Made by a program: the position numbers and the translations under genes. A stretch of 45,477 nucleotides of DNA from Candidatus Rokubacteria bacterium 13_2_20CM_69_15_1 (GTDB lineage: Bacteria; Methylomirabilota; Methylomirabilia; Rokubacteriales; CSP1-6): positions 1-45,477 of the forward strand of contig MNCR01000014.1 of NCBI GenBank assembly GCA_001914535.1, written 5' to 3'. Below the pieces are notes generated by a model. That model saw only the letters and a program-made list of their open reading frames with translations. It made no database searches and was not told where the DNA came from. This document shows, piece after piece, positions 39,231 to 45,477 of the stretch. Positions within the stretch are counted from its first letter, which is position 1. The number at the start of each line of letters is the position of its first letter.

Positions 39231-39629
39231 GTGAAGAACCTACTTGCTCTGGTTGTTGCAATCGCGTTCACTGCCGGCCTGGCCGGGCCTGCGACGGCCC
39301 AGTCCATAACGCCGGCGCCGGCCGAGAAGAAGGTCGAAAAGCCGACCGAGATGAGAAAGATGCCGGTGAAGAACGCCAACGGCACGGTGAAGGCGGCGTC
39401 GGCCGACAGCATCGTGGTGGCCGGCAAGGAGAGGAAGAAGGAGACCGAGTGGACCTTCGGCGTCGCCCCGAAGACCTCCATTCGGAAGGGCGGCAAGTCG
39501 ATCACGGCCGCCGACCTCAAGCCGGGCGACGCGGTTCATGTCCGCTACATGGAGATGGACGGCAAAGCCGTCGCGCAGTCGATCACGGTGAAAGGCGGCG
39601 GGATGGCGAAGAAGGAATCCAAGAAGTAG
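39231..39629 (+). CDS. Small exported basic protein, DUF5666-like
   Basis: A 132-aa protein with a signal peptide (1-23, ending ATAQ) and a Lys-rich mature region. One small beta-barrel-like unit runs NGTVKAASADSIVV, TEWTFGVAPKTSIRKG, ADLKPGDAVHVRYMEMDGKAVAQSITV, a pattern seen in DUF5666/OB-like domains. GGAGG lies 10 nt before GTG 39231, which is preferred over GTG 39222. Periplasmic; function unknown. Confidence 0.7.
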   Translation: MKNLLALVVAIAFTAGLAGPATAQSITPAPAEKKVEKPTEMRKMPVKNANGTVKAASADSIVVAGKERKKETEWTFGVAPKTSIRKGGKSITAADLKPGDAVHVRYMEMDGKAVAQSITVKGGGMAKKESKK

Positions 39630-39634
39630 CGTCC

Positions 39635-39675
39635 GCGCGCTGGACGCTAGGTCTACGGGCTAGCGTCCAGCGTGC
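39635..39675. terminator. Bidirectional terminator hairpin between convergent genes
   Basis: GCTGGACGCTAG at 39639-39650 pairs perfectly with CTAGCGTCCAGC at 39660-39671. Four more outer pairs (one G-U) extend the stem to 16 bp around a 9-nt loop. It is just after the 39629 stop, and the minus-strand gene's TAG lies in the loop. It can stop transcription from both sides. Confidence 0.75.
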
Positions 39676-40294
39676 GTTCCTCCTCGATCCCGGTAAACCA
39701 GGGGTTCCGATCCATGAGTTCCACCTGGATCAGGCCCGTGGAGACGGTGAGCTCGCGTAGCCAGACGGACACCGTGCTGAAGCCCGTCAGCCGGAGGGCG
39801 GGCGCGTAGGTTCCGCGCTCCCGCTCGGTGACGCGAGGCGAGGCCTTGTCGACAAAGACCGACCGGGTGGCGATCAAGAGCCAGGCGCCGGCAGGCAGAT
39901 CCTCGATTTTGAAATCACCGCTCCCGTCGACGACACTGGTCCTGACGAGATCGGCCGCTCCGGCCTCCCACAGCTCCTTCTCGTAGGCCTCACGCGCGAG
40001 TCGCATCACACGTGCCGACCCTCGGTAGGCGTTCATCGAGTCTCGCGAGCGCGTCCGAATCTCCTCGAGCCGCGCCCGCAGCGCAGGTGAGTGGGGCACG
40101 AGCGTGACCACGGTGCCCGTGAGCGGCTGCTCAACGCCGGCCGGCCGCCGGCGCTCCTCCCACGCGTGACCCGCGACCGTGCCGAACGCCCCCGCGGCGG
40201 CCGCCCGGCGATACGCGTCGACTTGCACGTCGGCACCGGACGCCGTCGCAACGGCCCCGAGTATGAGCGCGGCAGCGAGCACGCGCGTGATCAC
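39653..40294 (-). CDS. Exported protein with a carboxypeptidase-regulatory-like fold
   Basis: A 213-aa protein with a signal peptide (1-21) and a central DSSG-type beta-sandwich signal: LTGTVVTLVPHSP, then SVVDGSGDFKIEDLPAGAWLLIATRSVFVDK, as in CarboxypepD_reg/SpaA-like surface domains. GAGGAGG lies about 7 nt before GTG 40294, which overlaps the acyltransferase stop as GTGA. Function unknown; perhaps a periplasmic or surface component. Confidence 0.65.
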   Translation of the reverse strand: MITRVLAAALILGAVATASGADVQVDAYRRAAAAGAFGTVAGHAWEERRRPAGVEQPLTGTVVTLVPHSPALRARLEEIRTRSRDSMNAYRGSARVMRLAREAYEKELWEAGAADLVRTSVVDGSGDFKIEDLPAGAWLLIATRSVFVDKASPRVTERERGTYAPALRLTGFSTVSVWLRELTVSTGLIQVELMDRNPWFTGIEEERTLDASP

Positions 40295-41160
40295 CGTGTC
40301 GCCTCCTCAGGGGGTCGCGTGCGCCAGCGATTGTGCATCCACAGCCACTGCTCCGGCACCTGGCTGATCGCCGCCTCGATCGCCGCCGTGCAACGCATGG
40401 TCAGTTCGACGACGGCGCGCTCGGTGTTGTTCACCATGGGCGGCGCGAGAGGCGGGTGGATCGTGACGTGGTGGCGTCGGCCGTCGCGACGGATGAAGAT
40501 CGGGACGACGGGCGTTCCGGTGCGCACGGCCAGCACCGCGAGGCTCTTCGACGTCGAGGCCGGGCGCCCGAAGAACGGCACGAACACGCTCTCCCGCCGG
40601 GCCGCGTTCTGGTCCAGCATGATGCCCACGATGTGCCCGTCGGCCAGGGTGCGCAGCACGCGCCGCAGCCCGCCGCGCTTGTCGATCAGCTCCACGCCCG
40701 ACTTCCGCCTGAGCCGCTCCGCCAGCTGGTTCAGCGGCGCAGAATCGAGCGGGCGAACGACGATCGCGAGCGGGTAGCCCGTCAGCCGGTGGGCCGCGGC
40801 GAGCAGCTCCCAGTTGCCGAGGTGCGCCGTCAGAACGAGCGCCCGCCCACGGGTCGCCATGACGCCGCGCAAGTGCTCGAGGCCCTCGAAGCTGATCGCC
40901 GCGAGTGCGCGCTCGAACGGGCGCCCGAGGGTCGCCGCGAGCTCGACGAACAGCAGGCCGAGGTGCTGGAAGGAGCGCCGGCCGACACGCCGGCGCTCGG
41001 CGGCGCCGAGCGTGGGGAACGCGATGGAGAGGTTGGCGAGCGCCACGCGTCGCCGCCCCCGGAGCGCGACGAACGCGAGGTCGCCGAGCCGCCGCCCGAG
41101 CCAGGCCCCCGCGCCGGCGGGCAGCCGCCCGACGAGGGTGAAGAGCGCCGACAGGATCAG
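40291..41160 (-). CDS. Lysophospholipid / lipid A acyltransferase, LpxL (HtrB) family
   Basis: A 289-aa inner-membrane-associated acyltransferase. The HX4E active site is HLGNWE, and the family's VALANLSIAFPTL, RGGLRRVLRTL, DQN and PVVPIFIRRDG are present. The first ATG/GTG start, GTG 41046, would cut off the N-terminal membrane helix. The family-length protein starts at CTG 41160, which overlaps the dedA stop as CTGA and gives LILSALFTLVGRLPAG. It transfers an acyl chain to lipid A precursors or a related lipid. No other lpx gene is in the window. Confidence 0.78.
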   Translation of the reverse strand: MILSALFTLVGRLPAGAGAWLGRRLGDLAFVALRGRRRVALANLSIAFPTLGAAERRRVGRRSFQHLGLLFVELAATLGRPFERALAAISFEGLEHLRGVMATRGRALVLTAHLGNWELLAAAHRLTGYPLAIVVRPLDSAPLNQLAERLRRKSGVELIDKRGGLRRVLRTLADGHIVGIMLDQNAARRESVFVPFFGRPASTSKSLAVLAVRTGTPVVPIFIRRDGRRHHVTIHPPLAPPMVNNTERAVVELTMRCTAAIEAAISQVPEQWLWMHNRWRTRPPEEATR

Positions 41161-41783
41161 GCCGCGCGCCGCCGGCGCTCCTTGAGGATCTCGACCGCGA
41201 TCGGGATCACGGACAGAACGATCACGACGATGACGACAATGTGAATGTACTCAGCGATGTTCGGAATCGCCCGCCCCAGCAGGTAGCCCCCCCAGGTCAT
41301 CGACGTCACCCATCCCACGCCGCCGGCCACATTGTAGAAGAGGAACCGGCGGTATGGCATCTGGCCGACACCGGCGACGACCGGCGCGAACGTGCGGACG
41401 ATCGGGACGAAACGCGCGATGACGATCGTCTTGGCCCCGTAGCGGGCATAGAAGCGACGGGTCCGCTCGACGTGGCGCGGGTTGAAGAGCAGCGACTGCT
41501 CGCGCGTGAACAGGCGCGGGCCGATCCGGGCGCCGATAGCGTAGCCGACACTGTCCCCCACGACGGCAGCCACGATGAGGAGCCCGTTCGTCAGCCAGAT
41601 GTTGAGGCCGCCCGCCGCGGCGACGAGCCCCGCGGTGATCAAGAGCGAATCGCCGGGCAGGAAGAACCCGACGAGGAGCCCTGTCTCGGTGAAGACGATC
41701 CCGACCAGGATGGCGTAGCCGCCCCAGCGGATGAGGTCGTCAAGCGAGTAGGCCCCGGTGACGACCCCGAGCAAGAACTCCAC
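41157..41783 (-). CDS. DedA/VTT-domain membrane protein
   Basis: A 208-aa protein with several membrane segments and the VTT/DedA motifs FFLPGDSLLITAGL, GDSVGYAIGARIGP and RFVPIVRTFAPVVAGVGQM. These proteins are half-transporters or lipid flippases involved in membrane homeostasis. GTG 41783 is the start, 6 nt after the pyrophosphatase stop. Its 3' end overlaps the putative CTG start of the acyltransferase gene. Confidence 0.9.
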   Translation of the reverse strand: MEFLLGVVTGAYSLDDLIRWGGYAILVGIVFTETGLLVGFFLPGDSLLITAGLVAAAGGLNIWLTNGLLIVAAVVGDSVGYAIGARIGPRLFTREQSLLFNPRHVERTRRFYARYGAKTIVIARFVPIVRTFAPVVAGVGQMPYRRFLFYNVAGGVGWVTSMTWGGYLLGRAIPNIAEYIHIVVIVVIVLSVIPIAVEILKERRRRAA

Positions 41784-41789
41784 GGAGCC

Positions 41790-44276
41790 TTACTTGCTGC
41801 CCCGCGCGACGGCGCCCACGCGCCGAGTCTCGACTTTGGCGGGCGCGCCGCCTCCGATCCGCATCGCGTAGAACGATCGCCAGACGAAGACGACCGACAC
41901 CGCGAAGAAGAGCGCGGCGAGGAACAGGCTCAGCCCGGCGCCCTGTTCGGCCGTGAGCGTCACCGCGAGCTCAACCGCCAGGAGACCGAAGAGCGTGGTG
42001 AACTTGATGATCGGGTTCATCGCGACCGACGACGTATCCTTGAACGGATCGCCAACCGTGTCACCGACGACGGTCGCGGCGTGGAGCGGCGTCCCCTTCT
42101 CCTTCAGATCCACCTCGACGATCTTCTTCGCGTTGTCCCAGGCGCCGCCCGCATTCGCCATGAACACCGCTTGGAAGAGCCCGAAGAGCGCGATTGAGAT
42201 CAGGTAGCCGATGAAGAAATACGGCTCGAGGAAGGCGAAAGCGAGCGTCGCGAAGAACACGGTCAGGAAGATGTTGAACATGCCCTTCTGCGCGTACTGC
42301 GTGCAGATCTCCACCACTTTCTTGCTGTCCGCGACCGACGCCTTCGTCACACCCTCGAGCTTGATATTGGCCTTGATGAACTCGACGGCACGGTAGGCGC
42401 CGGTGGTGACGGCCTGGGTGGCCGCGCCGGTGAACCAATAGATCATCGCGCCGCCCGTGATCAACCCGAGCAAGAACGGCGGGTGGAGCAGCGAAAGCTT
42501 GTCCAGGTTCTGCGACAGACCGTGCGTCAGCAGCACGATGATCGAGAAAATCATCGTGGTGGAGCCCACGACCGCAGTCCCGATGAGGACGGGCTTGGCC
42601 GTCGCCTTGAACGTGTTTCCCGTGCCGTCGTTCTCCTCGAGGAGGTGCTTCGCGTTCTCGAAGTTCACGTCGAAGCCGTACGTCCGCTTGATCTCCTGGC
42701 GGATCCCGGGCACCTGCTCGATGAGCGATAACTCGAAGACCGATTGGGCATTGTCGGTCACCGGGCCGTACGAGTCGACGGCGATCGTCACCGGGCCCAT
42801 GCCGAGGAACCCGAAGGCCACGAGGCCGAACGCGAAGACGGCCGGCGCCACCATGAGGCTCGCGAGCCCCGCCGTGCTGATCGCGTAGGCGATGCCCATC
42901 AGCACGACGATCGCCATGCCGAGCCAGTAGGCGCTGAAGTTGCCCGCCACGAACCCCGAGAGGATGTCGAGGGATGCCCCGCCCTCCCGCGCGGAGGTCA
43001 CGACCTCACGCACATGGCGCGACTTCGTCGACGTGAAGACCTTGACGAGCTCGGGGATGATCGCGCCTGCCAGAGTGCCGCACGTGATGACCGTCGAGAG
43101 CTTCCACCAGAGCGAGCCATCGCCGAGGTCACGGACGAGCGCGTACGAGGCGACGTAGGTCAGCATCACGGAGACGACCGACGTGATCCACACCAGTGAG
43201 GTCAGCGGCGCCTCGAAGTTCATCCGCGTGGCCGCGCCGAAGCGGGCACGCGCGATACCGTCGTTGATCAGGTAGGAGGCGCCGCTCGCGACGATCATCA
43301 GCACGCGCATGACGAAGATCCACACCAGCAGCTGCACCTGCACGGCGGGTTCTCTCACCGCGAGCAGGATGAACGAGATCAGGGCGACGCCGGTCACACC
43401 ATAGGTCTCGAAGCCGTCCGCGCTCGGACCGACCGAGTCGCCGGCATTGTCGCCCGTGCAGTCGGCGATGACGCCGGGGTTGCGCGCGTCGTCCTCCTTG
43501 ATGTTGAAGACGATCTTCATGAGGTCGGATCCGATGTCCGCGATCTTCGTAAAGATGCCGCCCGCGATCCTGAGAGCCGCGGCGCCGAGCGACTCGCCGA
43601 TCGCGAACCCGATGAAGCACGGCCCCGCGTAGTCCCCTGGGATGAAGAGCAGGATGCAGAGCATCAGGAACAGCTCGACGCTGATGAGCAGCATGCCGAC
43701 GCTCATCCCGGCCTTGAGCGGGATCGCGTACACCGGGAACGGCTTGCCCCCAAGACTCGCAAACGCCGTGCGCGAATTCGCGAAGGTGTTGATCCGCATC
43801 CCAAACCAGGCCACGCCGTAGCTTCCGCCGATCCCGATCAAGCTGAAGAGCAGGATGATCAGCACCTTCATCGCATCGAGCTTCAGCAGCACGCCGAAGT
43901 ACAGGACGATGATGACGCCGATGAACGCCTCGAGGATCAGGAGGAACTTCCCCTGCGTGATCAGGTAGGTTTTGCACGTTTCGTAGATCAGCTCGGAGAT
44001 CTCGCGCATGGAGGCGTGGACTGGGAGGTTCTTGAGCTGGGAGAAGACCACCATCCCGAACACCAGGCCCATCACGCACACCACGAGCCCCCACATGAGG
44101 AGCGCACGGCCGCCGACTCCGCCGAACGTCACATGCCCGAGGTCGGGCACGATAAGGCTCGCCTCGCCGCCCGCCGCCAGCACGGGCGGCGCCACGACGG
44201 AGACGAGCGCGAGGACAACGAGCGCCGCGAGGATCACAGACGGGACGTGACGATTCCGGAGACCAATCTGATTCAT
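41790..44276 (-). CDS. hppA: Membrane-bound pyrophosphatase (H+-pumping type)
   Basis: An 828-aa protein with about 16 membrane helices that couples PPi hydrolysis to ion transport. Catalytic motifs: EDDARNPGVIADCTGDNAGDSVGPSADGFETY and VTDNAQSVFELS, and near the end HAATVVGDTVGDPFKDTSS. The K+-switch position reads GNTFKAT, with Lys where K+-dependent enzymes have Ala, so it is predicted K+-independent. AAGGAG lies 7 nt before ATG 44276. Pumping H+ rather than Na+ is inference from the family subgroup. Confidence 0.9.
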   Translation of the reverse strand: MNQIGLRNRHVPSVILAALVVLALVSVVAPPVLAAGGEASLIVPDLGHVTFGGVGGRALLMWGLVVCVMGLVFGMVVFSQLKNLPVHASMREISELIYETCKTYLITQGKFLLILEAFIGVIIVLYFGVLLKLDAMKVLIILLFSLIGIGGSYGVAWFGMRINTFANSRTAFASLGGKPFPVYAIPLKAGMSVGMLLISVELFLMLCILLFIPGDYAGPCFIGFAIGESLGAAALRIAGGIFTKIADIGSDLMKIVFNIKEDDARNPGVIADCTGDNAGDSVGPSADGFETYGVTGVALISFILLAVREPAVQVQLLVWIFVMRVLMIVASGASYLINDGIARARFGAATRMNFEAPLTSLVWITSVVSVMLTYVASYALVRDLGDGSLWWKLSTVITCGTLAGAIIPELVKVFTSTKSRHVREVVTSAREGGASLDILSGFVAGNFSAYWLGMAIVVLMGIAYAISTAGLASLMVAPAVFAFGLVAFGFLGMGPVTIAVDSYGPVTDNAQSVFELSLIEQVPGIRQEIKRTYGFDVNFENAKHLLEENDGTGNTFKATAKPVLIGTAVVGSTTMIFSIIVLLTHGLSQNLDKLSLLHPPFLLGLITGGAMIYWFTGAATQAVTTGAYRAVEFIKANIKLEGVTKASVADSKKVVEICTQYAQKGMFNIFLTVFFATLAFAFLEPYFFIGYLISIALFGLFQAVFMANAGGAWDNAKKIVEVDLKEKGTPLHAATVVGDTVGDPFKDTSSVAMNPIIKFTTLFGLLAVELAVTLTAEQGAGLSLFLAALFFAVSVVFVWRSFYAMRIGGGAPAKVETRRVGAVARGSK

Positions 44277-44377
44277 ACGCCGGCTCCTTCGGGGTGGGAC
44301 GTGACCCACGAAACTCTACGCGACGCGTCGGGGACTGTCAACGCGAAAGCTCGCCGAGCGCTGACGAAGTGCCCGAG

Positions 44378-44407
44378 TTGACATGCTTTGTCGGCGCCCG
44401 GTACGAT
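44378..44407 (+). promoter_or_regulatory. Sigma-70 promoter for yacG-rhomboid
   Basis: A perfect TTGACA at 44378-44383, an 18-nt spacer and TACGAT at 44402-44407 lie so that the -10 ends 9 nt before the yacG ATG. Transcription would start about 2 nt before the ATG, making a near-leaderless mRNA. No Shine-Dalgarno sequence fits in that space. Confidence 0.65.
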
Positions 44408-44416
44408 GCACCCACC

Positions 44417-44605
44417 ATGGACGAAGAGGCCGTCGCTCCGCCCCGTGAGCGCGGCGTGACGTGCCCTACCTGCCGACGTCGGGCCCACTGGCAAGGCAAC
44501 CCCCACCGGCCCTTTTGCTCGCTCACCTGCCGGCTCGTCGATCTCGGCGTGTGGCTCGACGAGCGATGCCGCATCCCGGCCGAGAGAGACCACGATGTTC
44601 CGTAA
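44417..44605 (+). CDS. yacG: YacG-like zinc-ribbon protein (DNA gyrase inhibitor)
   Basis: A 62-aa protein with the YacG zinc finger: Cys16, Cys19, Cys34 and Cys38 in CPTC and PHRPFCSLTCRLVDLGVWLDERCRIP. YacG proteins bind gyrase. The ATG at 44417 follows a promoter with a very short leader. The 3' end overlaps the rhomboid ATG by 11 nt. Confidence 0.88.
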   Translation: MDEEAVAPPRERGVTCPTCRRRAHWQGNPHRPFCSLTCRLVDLGVWLDERCRIPAERDHDVP

Positions 44606-45425
44606 GACCTCGGGCGCGATCCTCTGCCCCTCCTGCGGCCGGCTGACCAACGCCGACGCGCCGGTGTGCCTCGTGTGCGGCCGGCGTAACCCCGGCATGT
44701 GGGGGTTCGGCGGGCTGCTCGGTACACTCTTCCGTCGCTGGAACTTCACCAACGCCGTCACGGCGGCGTGCGTCGCGCTCTATGTGATCAGCCTGATTTT
44801 CGACCCGCTCGCGGTGCTCCGGCCGCGAGGCTTCCTTGAGGTCTTTTCGCCGAGCGCCGACGCGCTCTGGGCGCTGGGTGCCGCCGGATCGATCCCGTGG
44901 CGCTTTGGACGCTGGTGGACCCTGCTCACCGCGATCTACCTCCACGGCGGGCTGCTCCACATTCTGTTCAACGTGCTCTGGATCCGCCAGCTCGGCCCCG
45001 CCGTCGAGGAGATCTACGGGCCCGCACGGCTCGTTGTCATCTTCACTATCTCGGGCGTCGCCGGCTTCGTCGTGTCCAACTCGCTCGGCGTGCCGTTCAC
45101 GATCGGCGCATCGGGCTCGATCTTCGGACTCCTCGGCGCGATCGTCGCCTACGGCAGAAAGCGCGGGGGGGTCTTTGGTCAGATGGTCCTGCAGCAATAC
45201 GGGCAATGGGCGCTGATCCTGTTCATCATGGGCTTCCTCATGGACGGCGTGAACAACTGGGCCCACGCCGGCGGTTTCGTCGGGGGCTTCCTCGCCGGGC
45301 TCGGGCTTTCGCTGGCCGAGCATCGCGACGAAACGGCCCTCGACAAACTCCTCGCTGCCGCGGCGATCGTGCTGACGCTGGCCGGCTTCGCGCTCGCGCT
45401 CTGGACGGCGTTCGTCGGGCGGTAG
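44595..45425 (+). CDS. Rhomboid family intramembrane serine protease with N-terminal zinc ribbon
   Basis: A 276-aa protein with a zinc ribbon (Cys11, Cys14, Cys25, Cys28) followed by six to seven membrane helices. The catalytic Ser is Ser173 in GASGSIFGLLG, the catalytic His is His224 in NNWAHAGGFVGGFLAG, and HGGLLHILFN carries the family's HxxxN. It cleaves transmembrane substrates within the membrane. ATG 44595 overlaps the yacG stop, so the two are co-translated. Confidence 0.93.
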   Translation: MFRKTSGAILCPSCGRLTNADAPVCLVCGRRNPGMWGFGGLLGTLFRRWNFTNAVTAACVALYVISLIFDPLAVLRPRGFLEVFSPSADALWALGAAGSIPWRFGRWWTLLTAIYLHGGLLHILFNVLWIRQLGPAVEEIYGPARLVVIFTISGVAGFVVSNSLGVPFTIGASGSIFGLLGAIVAYGRKRGGVFGQMVLQQYGQWALILFIMGFLMDGVNNWAHAGGFVGGFLAGLGLSLAEHRDETALDKLLAAAAIVLTLAGFALALWTAFVGR

Positions 45426-45450
45426 CCCGCTCGGGTTCAGGACACACGAA

Positions 45451-45476
45451 CGCCCGGGTCCGCGGGGACCCGGGCG
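45451..45476 (+). terminator. Terminator hairpin after the rhomboid gene
   Basis: CGCCCGGGTCC at 45451-45461 pairs perfectly with GGACCCGGGCG at 45466-45476 around a GCGG loop. It starts 25 nt past the stop. Any following T-run is cut off by the window edge. Confidence 0.75.
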
Positions 45477-45477
45477 T

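Overview
The window is high-GC (about 70% by eye), densely coded bacterial chromosome from a diderm. It has a lipid A-type acyltransferase, a lipoprotein signal peptidase, Tat, FtsEX-EnvC and a PEP-CTERM protein. The gene mix (GatCAB, a membrane pyrophosphatase, a complete Sec-insertion locus, long minus-strand operons) suggests an uncultivated lineage such as Rokubacteria/Methylomirabilota. That placement is inference; no rRNA or ribosomal protein gene is present.

Layout. 1-3.8 kb: a truncated LamG-domain secreted protein diverges from a Tat-exported solute-binding protein and two MalF/MalG-type permeases (no ATPase gene here). 3.9-7.1 kb: an M48-like zinc-protease lipoprotein and thiC behind a TPP riboswitch. 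7.2-21.9 kb: one long minus-strand run, transcribed uvrD/pcrA (with an intein), gatC, gatA, gatB, ftsE, ftsX, envC, ctpA, tsaD, ntrB, ntrC, small membrane protein. 22-29.4 kb: minus-strand ileS, lspA, rluD, glmU, glmS, with glmS split by a frameshift and an internal deletion. 29.5-35.2 kb: selenocysteine locus, in transcription order selC (tRNA-Sec), a DUF3105 protein, a lipoprotein, a 94-aa protein, selA and selB, followed by tatA and a retropepsin-like protein. 35.2-45.5 kb: PEP-CTERM protein behind a sigma-54-type promoter, YihY/BrkB protein, a MoaD-like protein overlapping it tail to tail, a LysM lytic transglycosylase, two small exported proteins, an LpxL-type acyltransferase, a DedA protein, a membrane pyrophosphatase, YacG and a zinc-ribbon rhomboid.

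Two things stand out. First, a family of dispersed short repeats sits between co-directional genes inside operons (ntrB/ntrC, ctpA/tsaD, gatA/gatB, selA/selB). In the gatA/gatB and ntrB/ntrC gaps, the repeats contain tiny ORFs whose stops overlap the next start by four bases (ATGA, GTGA or CTGA). This forms an unbroken chain from one gene to the next, and gatB takes its start codon and first residues from the repeat. Second, glmS is broken: the peptide carrying the catalytic Cys ends at a TGA that overlaps a GTG of the downstream frame, and about 20 conserved residues are missing. Several genes also have a -10-like hexamer only 6-13 nt before the start codon, pointing to leaderless transcripts.

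The genes form functional sets: cell-wall synthesis and division (GlmU/GlmS, FtsEX-EnvC, CtpA, lytic transglycosylase), translation quality and recoding (GatCAB, TsaD, IleS, SelAB with tRNA-Sec), envelope export and processing (LspA, TatA, rhomboid, PEP-CTERM), and thiamine synthesis.
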